This document shows, in pieces, positions 7,862-16,869 of a stretch of 64,000 nt of DNA. Position 1 is the stretch's first letter; each line of letters begins with the position of its first letter. A program made the translations under genes and the position numbers. This DNA comes from Oculatella sp. LEGE 06141. GTDB lineage: Bacteria; Cyanobacteriota; Cyanobacteriia; Elainellales; Elainellaceae. The DNA lies in the NCBI RefSeq assembly GCF_015207605.1, contig NZ_JADEWO010000015.1, positions 1-64,000 of the forward strand, in the 5' to 3' direction. Below the pieces are notes generated by a model, which saw nothing but the letters and a program-made list of their open reading frames with translations, did not search any database and was not told the origin of the DNA.

Positions 7862-8962
7862 GCGGCTGGCTAACACTCTGTCCAGTTCTGGCACATCTAC
7901 CCAGGTTCCCGTTTCGCTCGAACGGTGGGTTAAATCCATGAGCAGTTGAGAATAAACGCCTTCCCTCAACGATGGCACCAGCCGTTTGCGTTGCTCAATG
8001 CTTTGAACCCAGCGATCGACCACGCGAATAAACGGAGCTAGCCGCCCGTCTGCATAGGTTTTGGGAAACTCTAACCGTTGGGGAATGGAGAGTTCGGTTA
8101 ACTCCTCCCCGGCTGGCGCAGCCCACAGACGAAATCCATGCACATAGTCTTTCTGGTTATCGCTGCCAAGAACAAGAGTGCCGCGATCGCCATACACCTC
8201 CAGCCAGTGCCCACGCCCCTGATAGGTCACAGCACTGAGCGCCATCTGGCAAGGAGTCCCGTCTGCGAGTTCCAGCATTACGGTGCAGGTGTCATCTGCA
8301 TCGACTGGTCGGGCTTCCCCCGTTTCTGGATCAATGCGAGTGGCGATCGTGGTACTGAGACGACCGCACAACCGTTGTACCGGGCCAAATAACCAGGCCA
8401 TATAATCAAACGCATGAGAGCCGATTGCCCCTAATGCGCCGCCACCCTGGTCTTTACGAGCGTACCAGTTCCACGGCTTGCTGGCATCGGCACGGCTGGA
8501 GGCTAACCAGTCCACCTTGATTAACCGTTTTTGCCCCACAAACCCTTCAGCCAACAGTTCTGCCAATCGTTGCCATGCCGGAACATAGCGAAACTCAAAA
8601 TCGAGCGCGGCCATGACCCTGTTGGCTTCGGCTAGTTGATATAGTGCGATCGCCTCTTGCGCCGAGAGAGCCGTTGGTTTTTCGAGCAAGAGATGTTTGC
8701 CCGCCTCCAGAATCGTTTTTGCCATCTCGTAATGCAAGAACGGTGGCGTTGACAGGCTAACCGCTTGCACCTCTGGCAAGGCCACAATCTCTTCAACGGT
8801 TTGGCAACTGTAGGGGATGCCATGAGCATTGGCGATCGCCAATGCCTTATCCCGATCTCGGTGATACACAGCTACCACTTGCGTCTGGTGGTGAGCTTGC
8901 AAACCAGGAATGTGGATTTTCTGACCAAATCCAGTACCAACAACAGCAACACCAAGAGTCAT
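7859..8962 (-). CDS. Gfo/Idh/MocA family NAD(P)-dependent oxidoreductase
   Basis: The family oxidises or reduces sugars, inositols and related compounds with NAD(P). The N-terminal Rossmann fold begins MTLGVAVVGTGFGQKIHIPGL (GxGxxG-type), followed by the conserved LLEKPTALSAQEAIAL segment, where the EKP motif carries the catalytic Lys. The C-terminal alpha/beta domain holds GGGALGAIGSHAFDYMAWLFG, with the usual GSHxxD active-site His and Asp. The start is set at ATG 8962 because the Rossmann fold starts there; an upstream in-frame ATG at 9022 would add 20 unlikely residues. The 3' end lies in the tandem-repeat array. The substrate cannot be deduced, as no pathway genes are adjacent. Confidence 0.9.
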   Translation of the reverse strand: MTLGVAVVGTGFGQKIHIPGLQAHHQTQVVAVYHRDRDKALAIANAHGIPYSCQTVEEIVALPEVQAVSLSTPPFLHYEMAKTILEAGKHLLLEKPTALSAQEAIALYQLAEANRVMAALDFEFRYVPAWQRLAELLAEGFVGQKRLIKVDWLASSRADASKPWNWYARKDQGGGALGAIGSHAFDYMAWLFGPVQRLCGRLSTTIATRIDPETGEARPVDADDTCTVMLELADGTPCQMALSAVTYQGRGHWLEVYGDRGTLVLGSDNQKDYVHGFRLWAAPAGEELTELSIPQRLEFPKTYADGRLAPFIRVVDRWVQSIEQRKRLVPSLREGVYSQLLMDLTHRSSETGTWVDVPELDRVLASR

Positions 8963-9353
8963 AGAGGTTAAGAGCAAACAACTAGAGGATACGGAACAGC
9001 GTGAATGGTGACGACCAACCACTCAGGTGCTCTATTGTTAACCCTACAGGGCGATCGACCTTACGCCAAGCTCCGCAACGGTGAATGGTGAGGGCGATCG
9101 CAACCTTACCATCCGTTGCTTTTTCACCCATCTAGATAGGTCAAACGGACGAGGTGCGCTCGTCTCAAACCGATATAAGTTTGTGGAAACGCTTGAACCC
9201 ATCACCTTAAGCCTAATCACTCAGTATGCCGTTCATCGTCGGGTCAGTGTTGGTCAAGGCAGAATGATTGATTCAGTTGGTTTAGCAAATACTGAACGTT
9301 CAAAACCTGTTGTGATAAGCTGGTATTAAGTACAGCCATTCGTTCTTTCTTCA

Positions 9354-9387
9354 TCTTGAAAAGCCCCAGATCTTGAAAAGCCCCAGA
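9354..9387. repeat. Perfect 17-bp tandem duplication across the GbsR start
   Basis: TCTTGAAAAGCCCCAGA occurs twice back to back (9354-9370, 9371-9387). The TTG start of the downstream regulator lies in the second copy. Because the unit is 17 bp, the two copies are in different frames. The rest of the gap 8963-9353 contains a spaced dyad TTCAG...CTGAA around 9274-9298 but no convincing gene. Confidence 0.8.
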
Positions 9388-9879
9388 CTAGTTACAGAAC
9401 AGCCGTTTGAGAAGGTTCACTTCGTTGAAGAAGTGGGTCTTATGTTTGAAATAGTGGGTCTACCTCGCATGTCTGGACGAATTTTTGGTTGGCTGCTCAT
9501 TTCCAATCCGCCGCAACAGTCCAGTAGTGAGCTGGCCGAAGTATTGCAGGCCAGTAAGGGATCGTTGAGTACCATGACCCGGCTGCTGATTCAGATCGGC
9601 TTGATTGAACGGGTAAGTTTACCGGGGCACCGACGAGATTATTTTCAAATCAGACCCAATGCCTGGACGCAGTTAACCAAGCAGCGTATGGCGCAGCTCA
9701 AAGCATTTCGAGAACTGGCAGAACGGGGGCTGAAGTTAATGGAGGGAACTCAACCGCCGCTTCAAGAGCGTCTTCAAGAAATGCGCGATGTCCACGCATT
9801 CTTAGAACAAGAATTGCCGCGACTCATTGAGCGCTGGGAACAGCAAGACGAGCAACATGAAATGAGTGTAGACCGCTAG
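9373..9879 (+). CDS. GbsR/MarR-type transcriptional regulator
   Basis: A winged-helix repressor family. The segment FVEEVGLMFEIVGLPRMSGRIFGWLLI is the conserved N-terminal signature of GbsR-like proteins. It is followed by the helix-turn-helix SSELAEVLQASKGSLSTMTRLLIQIGLIERV (about residues 55-85), a wing (GHRRDYFQI) and a charged C-terminal helical dimerisation arm. The only start that retains the conserved FVEE region is TTG at 9373, within a 17-bp duplication. The gene precedes the exporter genes on the same strand, separated by 112 bp. It very likely controls the exporter, perhaps in response to a transported compound. This is inferred from position. Confidence 0.85.
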   Translation: MKSPRLVTEQPFEKVHFVEEVGLMFEIVGLPRMSGRIFGWLLISNPPQQSSSELAEVLQASKGSLSTMTRLLIQIGLIERVSLPGHRRDYFQIRPNAWTQLTKQRMAQLKAFRELAERGLKLMEGTQPPLQERLQEMRDVHAFLEQELPRLIERWEQQDEQHEMSVDR

Positions 9880-9991
9880 GCGGTGGGCGGTGCAGTAGAC
9901 GCATTGAGAAAGACTCAAATCACAGGCTCAAATTCAGGTGCGTCCTCGCTCAGGTGTATTTTTTCGCGTCATTCTTCATTTTTTCGGAGCT

Positions 9992-11344
9992 ATGTCAGTG
10001 CAACTTCCCCTCATCGGCAAAGTCCGCCGACCGCTACCCTGGATCGTTGGGCTGATTGGAGCTGGCTTGATAGGAACCGGAACGGTGACGTATCTGGTAC
10101 GCAGCCAGTCGGCTACGGTTGATATTTCTGCACTCACCGTTCCAGTAGAGACACGAGCGCTGACGGTACGCATCGGCGCTAGCGGTACAGTGCAACCCGT
10201 TCAAACCGTCAACATCAGTCCTAAAAATGCCGGAATTCTGCGCGAGCTGTATGTCGAGCAGGGCGATCGCGTCACCCAGGGGCAAGTATTAGCTCGGATG
10301 GAAAGTGATGACATTGCTGCCGAAATCACCCAGGCCAGAGCCAGGGTCGCTCAGGCGCAAGCCAACCTGGATCAGGTGCGATCGGGCAACCGACCCGAAG
10401 AAATCGCCCAGGCGCAAGCGGGGGTTGAGCAGGCCGAAGCGGTGGTGGTAGAAGGCGAAGCTCGGCTCAATCTGGCTGAAGAACGAGTGCGGCGCAACCG
10501 TGCCCTACAACAGGAAGGGGCGATTTCTCAGGATGATCTGGATCAGGTGCTAAACGAAGCCGAAACGGCTAGAGCCTCCGTTGAACAAAGCCGCGCCAGA
10601 CTCCGGGAAGCCAGACAAACCCTGTCTTTGCAACGCAGCGGTAGCCGCAGTGAAGATGTAGCCTCGGCTGAAGCGCAGTTGCAAGAAGCGATCGGCAGTT
10701 TAGAAGCCGTTCAGGTACGGCTAGAAGATACGGTGATTCGAGCGCCGTTTGCTGGCATCATCACCCAGAAATACGCCACAGAGGGAGCTTTTGTCACGCC
10801 AACTACCTCCGCTTCCGAAGCGTCATCGGCAACCTCAACCGCAATTGTTGCTGTAGCGAGCGGGCTAGAGGTGCTGGCCGAAGTGCCGGAGGTGGATGTT
10901 GAGCAGATTCAGCCTGGTCAGGCGGTTGAAGTGGTTGCAGATGCGTTTCAAGATCAGGTGTTTCAGGGACGTGTGCGGCGCGTGGCACCCGAAGCGGTGG
11001 TCGAACAAAACGTGACATCGTTTAGAGTGCGAGTTGACTTGTTGACCGGAGAGAACGTGCTTCGCTCTGGGATGAATGTGGATGTGACATTCCTGGGAGA
11101 TGATGTAGCCGATGCGCTGGTTGTCCCCACGGTGGCGATCGTTACCCAGGAAGGAGAAACAGGGGTTCTCATTCCAGATGACGATAACCGTCCCCGGTTT
11201 GAACCTGTGACGATTGGGTTTGCGGTGGGCGACCAAACGCAGATTTTGGAGGGAGTTGAGCCAGGCGATCGCGTCTTTATTGACCTTCCTCCGGGGCAAA
11301 GCCTGGAAAACTTAATGTTTAGACGAAACCAGAGGGACGAATAG
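9992..11344 (+). CDS. Periplasmic adaptor (HlyD/MacA family) of a tripartite exporter
   Basis: Links an inner-membrane transporter to an outer-membrane channel. One TM helix near the N-terminus (PWIVGLIGAGLIGTGTVTYL) anchors it. Then follow a lipoyl-like half (GASGTVQPVQTVNISPKNAG, EQGDRVTQGQVLARMESDD), a long alpha-helical hairpin rich in Ala/Gln/Glu (about residues 90-235), the second lipoyl half (DTVIRAPFAGIITQKYATEGAFV) and beta-barrel and membrane-proximal domains. The start is placed at ATG 9992 (MSVQLPLIGK); an in-frame ATG at 9938 would add 18 residues. It is followed after 2 bp by the MacB-type permease, so the two are co-transcribed. Confidence 0.9.
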   Translation: MSVQLPLIGKVRRPLPWIVGLIGAGLIGTGTVTYLVRSQSATVDISALTVPVETRALTVRIGASGTVQPVQTVNISPKNAGILRELYVEQGDRVTQGQVLARMESDDIAAEITQARARVAQAQANLDQVRSGNRPEEIAQAQAGVEQAEAVVVEGEARLNLAEERVRRNRALQQEGAISQDDLDQVLNEAETARASVEQSRARLREARQTLSLQRSGSRSEDVASAEAQLQEAIGSLEAVQVRLEDTVIRAPFAGIITQKYATEGAFVTPTTSASEASSATSTAIVAVASGLEVLAEVPEVDVEQIQPGQAVEVVADAFQDQVFQGRVRRVAPEAVVEQNVTSFRVRVDLLTGENVLRSGMNVDVTFLGDDVADALVVPTVAIVTQEGETGVLIPDDDNRPRFEPVTIGFAVGDQTQILEGVEPGDRVFIDLPPGQSLENLMFRRNQRDE

Positions 11345-11346
11345 CA

Positions 11347-12567
11347 ATGGATTTGGCAGAAAGCCTGAAGATGGCGATGAAAACGCTCACCGCCAACAAA
11401 CTTCGCAGTGGCCTAACCATGCTGGGTATCATCATTGGCAACGCGTCGGTGATTTCCATGATTGGGTTAGGCGAAGGTGCACAACTGTTTATTAATGAAC
11501 AACTGCAAGAACTGGGTCCCAATGTGTTGTTTATTATTCCAGGCAATCGAGAGACCCGGCAGTTGGGCGCGTTAGAAGCACCCAGAACGCTGGTGGTAGA
11601 CGACGCAATCGCGATCGCCGAACAGGTGCCCTCGGTGCAGGCAGTTGCGCCAGAAAACAGCACACGCACGCTCGTCACCTATCTCAACCGCAATACCAAT
11701 ACAACGGTGGTTGGCACTACACCCGACTTTTTACAAGTCAGAAGCTTTACCGTCGATCAAGGGCGCTTTTTGACCGACACCGACCTCAAACGCAGTGAGC
11801 GTGTAGTGGTGCTGGGGAATACCCTGGCAGACCGCTTTTTTGGGCGAGACAATCCGGTAGGAAAGCAGATCCGCATCCAAAATATCAGCTTTGAAGTGAT
11901 TGGCGTTCTGACCGGCAAAGGTTCTAACCTGGGGCTAGATTACGACGACTCGGCGCTCGTTCCCATTACCACCCTGTCTAGCCGCATCATCGGGCGAACG
12001 TCGCCTTATGGTATTGAGGTTTCCTATATTGCAGTGTCGGCCAGAGATGCCGACAGCATGAATACTGCCGAGTTTCAAATTACCAACCTGCTGCGGTTAC
12101 GGCACCAAATCACTCGAGACGACGACTTTTTCATTAACAGTCAGCAAGCGCTGCTCGACATTGCCAACACGATTACGGGTGCATTAACACTCATGTTAGC
12201 GGCGATCGCCAGCATTTCCTTGGTGGTGGGCGGCATTGGCATTATGAATATCATGTTGGTTTCGGTACGCGAACGCACTCAGGAGATTGGGTTACGGAAG
12301 GCGATCGGTGCTTCGCAGCAAGACATCTTGGTGCAGTTCATGATTGAAGCCGTGATTCTTTCGATCGCGGGTGGCGCAATTGGTGTAGGGCTTGGGGTTA
12401 GCGGCATTTTGTTAATTGGGGCATTCACCCCGTTTCAACCGGGCGTATCAATGACGGCCATTGCCCTGGCGGTTAGCGTCTCTGGTGGCATTGGCTTATT
12501 TTTCGGGGTTGTCCCGGCGCGGCAAGCGGCAAAACTCGACCCCATTGTGGCGCTCAGAAGCGCCTAA
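11347..12567 (+). CDS. MacB-type ABC transporter permease (FtsX fold)
   Basis: The membrane subunit of a mechanotransmission-type exporter. It has the four-helix arrangement of the MacB/LolC group: TM1 near residues 18-40 after the conserved KTLTANKLRSGLTMLGIIIG, a large periplasmic MacB_PCD domain (about residues 50-270), and three C-terminal TM helices with GGIGIMNIMLVSVRERTQEI between TM2 and TM3 and the closing PARQAAKLDPIVALR. The ATPase is not fused as in E. coli MacB but encoded by the next gene. Likely substrates are peptides, antibiotics or lipophilic compounds; the sequence does not say which. Confidence 0.92.
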   Translation: MDLAESLKMAMKTLTANKLRSGLTMLGIIIGNASVISMIGLGEGAQLFINEQLQELGPNVLFIIPGNRETRQLGALEAPRTLVVDDAIAIAEQVPSVQAVAPENSTRTLVTYLNRNTNTTVVGTTPDFLQVRSFTVDQGRFLTDTDLKRSERVVVLGNTLADRFFGRDNPVGKQIRIQNISFEVIGVLTGKGSNLGLDYDDSALVPITTLSSRIIGRTSPYGIEVSYIAVSARDADSMNTAEFQITNLLRLRHQITRDDDFFINSQQALLDIANTITGALTLMLAAIASISLVVGGIGIMNIMLVSVRERTQEIGLRKAIGASQQDILVQFMIEAVILSIAGGAIGVGLGVSGILLIGAFTPFQPGVSMTAIALAVSVSGGIGLFFGVVPARQAAKLDPIVALRSA

Positions 12568-12596
12568 GCGCCACTATTCTATTCCTACTGGTTGTT

Positions 12597-13316
12597 ATGT
12601 CTCAAACCATTATTCGACTGGAACAGGTTTCCAAAGTTTACGGTTCCGGCAACACAGAAGTGCGGGCTTTATCCGATGTCAATTTGACCGTGGAGGCTGG
12701 CGAATATTGCGCCATTATGGGGCCATCGGGGTCTGGAAAATCAACCGCCATGAATGTAATTGGCTGTCTCGATCGCCCGTCTTCAGGGCAGTACTATCTG
12801 GACGGGGTTGATGTGGCAAAGCTGCAAGACGATGAGCTAGCTCATATCCGCAACCGCAAAATTGGCTTTGTGTTTCAACAGTTTCACCTGCTGCCGCAAC
12901 TCTCTGCGCTAGAAAACGTGATGCTGCCTATGATTTATGCCGGGGTACCCAATCATGAACGTCGAGAACGGTCTCAGGTTGCCCTGGAGCGGGTGGGTTT
13001 AGGCAATCGGCTTAATAATAGACCCAGTGAGCTTTCGGGTGGTCAGCAACAGCGGGTGGCGATCGCCCGTGCTATTGTCAACCGTCCGGTGCTGCTGCTG
13101 GCTGACGAGCCAACCGGCGCGTTAGATTCTCACACCACAAAAGAGGTGATGGAGATTTTTGCAGAACTCAACACCGATGGCATCACGGTAGTCATGGTGA
13201 CGCACGAAGCAGAAGTGGCGCGGCTCACGCGTCGGGTTGTTTGGTTCCGGGATGGTCAAGTGGTTCACGCCAACCTGGCACCCCAGGATCTAGCTCAGAT
13301 GGCTGTGACCTCGTAG
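12597..13316 (+). CDS. ABC transporter ATP-binding protein (MacB/LolD type)
   Basis: Powers the preceding permease. Walker A is GPSGSGKST (residues 42-50), the Q-loop is VFQQFHLLPQLSALEN, the signature LSGGQQQRVAIARAI is near residue 145, and Walker B with the catalytic Glu is LLLADEPTGALD. The H-loop His follows in VMVTHE. Length (239 aa) is typical of the MacB/LolD group. It lies 29 bp after the permease on the same strand and completes a regulator-adaptor-permease-ATPase cluster. An outer-membrane TolC partner is not encoded here. Its last 92 bp overlap the convergent pentapeptide-repeat gene. Confidence 0.95.
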   Translation: MSQTIIRLEQVSKVYGSGNTEVRALSDVNLTVEAGEYCAIMGPSGSGKSTAMNVIGCLDRPSSGQYYLDGVDVAKLQDDELAHIRNRKIGFVFQQFHLLPQLSALENVMLPMIYAGVPNHERRERSQVALERVGLGNRLNNRPSELSGGQQQRVAIARAIVNRPVLLLADEPTGALDSHTTKEVMEIFAELNTDGITVVMVTHEAEVARLTRRVVWFRDGQVVHANLAPQDLAQMAVTS

Positions 13317-14136
13317 CATTCCCTTCCGGCGGCATTTTGGCAGGAAGAGACGCGCCCAGCAGGTTGGCTCCTTCTAAGTTGGTTAAATGCAGATTGGTAC
13401 CAGTGAGATCGGCATTGCTGAGATTCGCATTCCACAGGTCGGCAGTGTGAAGATCGGCTTTCCAGAGATACGCCTCCCGCAAATTAGCCCGGTGCAGGTA
13501 AGCACCACTCAAATTGGCTGCGGTCAGGTCGGTGCCGCACAGGTTTGCTTCAGACAAATCGGCTCGGTGCAACGTTGCCCCACACAGATCAGCCAGCCCC
13601 AGGTTAACGCCCTGAAGGTTCGCTTCGGTGAGATTGGCGTTGCTCAGGTTGGCTCCGCGCAAATCGGCTCCGCGTAAATCGGCACGGCTCAAATTGGCTC
13701 CCCGTAAGTCCGCACAGTTAAAATCGGCTTGCAGCAGGTTGGCCAGTGAAAGATTAGCGCGTTCAAGACAGGCGTGCTTCAGGCTGGCATTGACCAGAAT
13801 AGATGCGCTCAAGTCGGCATCTATCAGCTTGGCGGTATCGAGGTTGGCCTCGTTCAAACAGGCTCCCCGTAAATTAGCGCGGCTCAAATCCGCCTTGCAC
13901 AGGTTGGCTCTAGAAAAATCAGCCCAGCTTAAGTCTGCCAGCCTCAGTTCTGCCCGGTTAAGGTTAGCTTCAATAAACAGCGCTTTACTTAAATAGGCCG
14001 CAATTAGCTTAATTTTCGGCAAAATAGCCTTACTAAAATCCGCTTTGGCTCCAACTTGAGTTAAGTGGATCTGTTGCCATTCGTTCCAGCCTTCTGCCCC
14101 TTTCTGGAGCGCCGCTAGCATTGCCTGGTCTGCCAT
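13225..14136 (-). CDS. Pentapeptide-repeat protein
   Basis: From about residue 40 to 265 it consists of A(D/N)LxX pentapeptides (for example ADLRGANLSRADLRGADLRG), predicted to form a right-handed quadrilateral beta-helix. Such proteins are abundant in cyanobacteria; some mimic DNA and protect gyrase, but most have unknown roles. An N-terminal helical cap precedes the repeats (MADQAMLAALQKGAEGWNEW). The start is set at ATG 14136; the frame extends upstream to 14220 without an obvious signal. The C-terminal tail of about 30 residues is non-repetitive and is encoded antisense to the end of the ABC ATPase gene, so both genes use the same 92 bp. Confidence 0.88.
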   Translation of the reverse strand: MADQAMLAALQKGAEGWNEWQQIHLTQVGAKADFSKAILPKIKLIAAYLSKALFIEANLNRAELRLADLSWADFSRANLCKADLSRANLRGACLNEANLDTAKLIDADLSASILVNASLKHACLERANLSLANLLQADFNCADLRGANLSRADLRGADLRGANLSNANLTEANLQGVNLGLADLCGATLHRADLSEANLCGTDLTAANLSGAYLHRANLREAYLWKADLHTADLWNANLSNADLTGTNLHLTNLEGANLLGASLPAKMPPEGNATRSQPSELDPGVPGWREPLDHPGTKQPDA

Positions 14137-14491
14137 TGCCTTCCTACTTACACGGTCGATCCCACGGGGAGAAGTGCCGACGCACTGTTCTGCTCTCTTT
14201 TTCGGTCGAATTCGTCCCAAGTCCGGACATCTCTCAGATTCGCCCCAGATAGCAGGTCTGGCGGCATGGTTTTTTTAATTTTCGCCTGACACACTTCTGC
14301 CTTGCGACAGAGGCAGCTAAATTAACAATATTTTAAGGCCAAACGTATCTCAGCATACATTAATTAAATTAGCAGTTGTTAATTGCCTTTGTAGCCTCTT
14401 TTCAAACCCAATTCGTTACTTTCAAAATCAGGAGAAAAACCCTCACTACCTGTAAAAAAAAGGACAAAAATCGGCAGTAATTCGATTTTTC

Positions 14492-14519
14492 ATAGTTAAG
14501 CTTTATCTGGCTTAACTAT
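14492..14519. terminator. 10-bp stem hairpin downstream-type structure
   Basis: ATAGTTAAGC and GCTTAACTAT flank an 8-nt loop, a perfect stem preceded by TTTTT-like and followed by ATCTTTT runs. It lies in the gene-free gap 14137-14809. It could be a terminator or a processed RNA hairpin; strand is unclear because neither flanking gene ends here. Confidence 0.4.
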
Positions 14520-14564
14520 ATCTTTTGATATAGAGGTATGACTTTGTGTATATAAGCTTAGAAG

Positions 14565-14593
14565 CGGGATCGCCCATATAGCAAGCGATCCCG
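14565..14593. terminator. GC-rich hairpin followed by A/T-run
   Basis: CGGGATCGC and GCGATCCCG form a perfect 9-bp stem with an 11-nt loop, followed by ATTTAAATTTTATT. It includes HIP1-like half sites. It resembles a factor-independent terminator, 45 bp from the hairpin at 14492, yet no gene ends nearby. A small RNA gene between or upstream of the two hairpins is possible. Confidence 0.4.
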
Positions 14594-14809
14594 ATTTAAA
14601 TTTTATTCGACTTTGGTTGCCACCTCTTGTAGAAACTGACATAATGAGAGTAATTGTTGCGTAACATTGCTGTTCGTTAATCATCTTTATTTTGGTTAAC
14701 TTAGATACACTCTTTAACCCGAGGCAAGGAAAGAATTACGAGAAAAGCCTTGCTACAACTTGTTTAGGGTTGAGTCTCTGCAAACTTAGAATTGAACGAG
14801 CCATTTAAA

Positions 14810-15028
14810 ATGCAAGCTATCCAAACTAAAACTAGCCAAACGATTAGATGTCCCAATTGTGGGTGTCTGGCAGAAAGGCACTACTTACTTAATCAGCAGA
14901 CGATTCAAACCCAATGCCCAAGCTGTGACTATCTCATGGTCACGTGTTCACGCACCGGAAATGTAGTTGAAGCTTATGCTCCTGGCATTTCCGCTCCCAA
15001 GTGGGTAGGAATTCAAGCCGTGGTGTAG
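14810..15028 (+). CDS. Small zinc-ribbon protein
   Basis: A 72-residue protein with two CxxC knuckles, CPNCG and CPSCD, separated by about 20 residues, forming a probable zinc ribbon. Similar small cyanobacterial proteins are sometimes labelled PriA-like because of the knuckles, but a replication role is not supported here. The start is ATG 14810; the frame extends to a TTG at 14792, which lacks a ribosome-binding site. It converges on rlmN with only 3 bp between the two stop codons. Confidence 0.75.
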   Translation: MQAIQTKTSQTIRCPNCGCLAERHYLLNQQTIQTQCPSCDYLMVTCSRTGNVVEAYAPGISAPKWVGIQAVV

Positions 15029-15031
15029 CCG

Positions 15032-16126
15032 TCAGGCGATCGCCGCTTTAATTTGAGATGCCCGCAGTTGTCCACAGGCGGCATCTGCTTCCAAGCCTCT
15101 AGGACGGCGCACGCTCACCGCGATGTGCCGTTTTTTTAATGTGGTGACAAAGGCTTGAATCCGCTGCTCGTCTGGGCGTTGATAATCAACTTCCGAAATG
15201 GGGTTATAGGGAATCAAATTCACATGGCTCTGAAAGCCACGTAAATGCCCTGCTAATTCTTCAGCATGTTGGATGCCATCATTCAGTCCGGCTAGCAAAA
15301 TGTACTCAAATGTAACGCGGCGACCCGTGATTTTTACGTACTCTCGGCATTCATCCAGCAATGCCTCTAGCGGATACTGGTGGGCACTGGGAATCAGGGT
15401 TTCTCGCAATGTCTGGTTTGAGGCGTGCAGACTAATGGCAAGCGTAGCTTGCAGTTGGTGCTGTGCCAGACGCAGAATTCGACCCGGAATGCCCACCGTT
15501 GAGATGGTGATCGCCCGCTGCCCGATGCCCACATCCAGATTGAGCGATCGCACCGCTCCCAGGACATGATCCACATTCAGCAACGGTTCACCCATGCCCA
15601 TAAAGACAATGTTGCTGACCCGTTGCCCAAAGTCTTCCTGCACCGTCAACACTTGATCGACAATCTCGTGCCGCTGCAAGTTGCGCTGAAAGCCCCCTTT
15701 ACCCGTTGCACAGAAATCACAGGCCATTGGGCAACCCACCTGCGACGAGACACACACCGTGAGCCGCTTCTCGGTAGGAATGCCAACCGTTTCGATGATT
15801 TGCCCATCCAGCAGCCGCAGCAGAAACTTAACGGTGCCATCGGCAGCCTGAGAACGGTAGTGTAAGCTCGATCGCCCAATTACAACCTCAGATTGCTCCG
15901 CCCGCCACTGTTTAGGAAAGACAGACATCTCACTCAGCGATCGCGCCCCCTGCTGATAAATCCACTGATGCAACTGCTTGCCGCGATAGGCTGGCTGTCC
16001 TTGCTGCTGCACCCAGGCCGTTAGCTCGGCCAGTGATAGACCCAGTAGTGGTAAAGACGGGGCGATCGTCGTATCGCTGGTGGCGATCGCCGTGTGGATT
16101 GAGTCAAACGAACCTGTGGAAGTCAT
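15032..16126 (-). CDS. rlmN: 23S rRNA (adenine(2503)-C(2))-methyltransferase RlmN
   Basis: A radical-SAM enzyme that methylates C2 of A2503 in 23S rRNA (and A37 of some tRNAs). The [4Fe-4S] cluster motif is [12 protein letters not shown], with Cys132, Cys136 and Cys139, and the catalytic Cys near residue 350 is in the terminal AACGQLR. The N-terminal helical domain begins [24 protein letters not shown], the usual RlmN accessory domain, preceded by about 26 extra residues. The substrate-binding segment [14 protein letters not shown] and the core [11 protein letters not shown] are present. Length (364 aa) is normal. Confidence 0.97.
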   Translation of the reverse strand: MTSTGSFDSIHTAIATSDTTIAPSLPLLGLSLAELTAWVQQQGQPAYRGKQLHQWIYQQGARSLSEMSVFPKQWRAEQSEVVIGRSSLHYRSQAADGTVKFLLRLLDGQIIETVGIPTEKRLTVCVSSQVGCPMACDFCATGKGGFQRNLQRHEIVDQVLTVQEDFGQRVSNIVFMGMGEPLLNVDHVLGAVRSLNLDVGIGQRAITISTVGIPGRILRLAQHQLQATLAISLHASNQTLRETLIPSAHQYPLEALLDECREYVKITGRRVTFEYILLAGLNDGIQHAEELAGHLRGFQSHVNLIPYNPISEVDYQRPDEQRIQAFVTTLKKRHIAVSVRRPRGLEADAACGQLRASQIKAAIA

Positions 16127-16869
16127 GAATAGTGTGATGGCAGCCTGGCCTTTCTATCTTAGGACATCAGCCTTAGGACATCAGCTCAGGTGCCCGTGGT
16201 CTGCGGGTTGCTTCCAACGTTGGGTCAGCCTGAAATTACCGAGCTGGAGGTGATCTCTCCACCCACGGTTGCACTCGCCGCCATCACCATGACATCCCCT
16301 ATCATTTCTTCTGGGGCGAGGGCACCATCCAGTAAAAGCGGCGAGATCGCCTCACGTCCACAGTCTCTGCTGGCTTCAATAACGCAAACATCCATACAAA
16401 ACCAACTTTTTTCAAATGCAGCGTTAGAGACGATCGCCTTTACAGTAAAATAACCCCTTGTGGAAATTATAGAAATGTTCGGTTGTGTATGTCCAGACTG
16501 ATTGGAGCAACTCTCCTCGAAGAACGGTATTGTGGGGAGTAGACCAGGGGTTGCTGCCAGCTTCTCAATCGTCAGTCTGTGAGATGCCCTTATGATATCG
16601 GGCAACCCGTGGAACAATGCCACACTGTGACGCAGGTGTACTTACTGTTGAACTGTTCTGGAAGCCCGAATGCCAATATGGGATGCCAATACGGGATACT
16701 GTGAAGGAACAACCAGAACAACCGCAACGGATGGCTTAGCGATCGCCATCGCCTACCCCCTACATTTCCATCGTTTTGCTCCTTATTTGTTGCGCTCCAT
16801 TATGGTTAGTAATAGTTGGAGCCGCTATGATCTCTGTCCCATTTCTGCCGATTTAATCTCCTGCCGATC
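16127..16869. other. Intergenic region with short tandem repeats; no convincing gene
   Basis: The gap between rlmN and serA, which diverge, should hold both promoters. It contains a 12-bp direct repeat (TTAGGACATCAG near 16160-16185) and a 13-bp tandem repeat ATGCCAATAYGGG (16670-16695). Open frames on both strands (such as 16225-16623 on minus) have no recognisable protein features and overlap each other, so none is called. Confidence 0.6.

Noticed and set aside
9081-9329. Open frame of 82 codons before the GbsR gene
   Set aside because: No motif, no Shine-Dalgarno sequence, and sits where the promoter region is expected.
13628-13996. Ala/Arg/Leu-rich frame on the plus strand
   Set aside because: It is the complement of the pentapeptide-repeat gene and its regular look comes from that repeat.
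14496-14684. 62-codon frame on the minus strand
   Set aside because: It runs through both hairpins and shows no protein-like pattern.
16225-16623. 132-codon frame on the minus strand
   Set aside because: No recognisable family; competing frame on the other strand; composition is not distinctive. Left as a possibility only.
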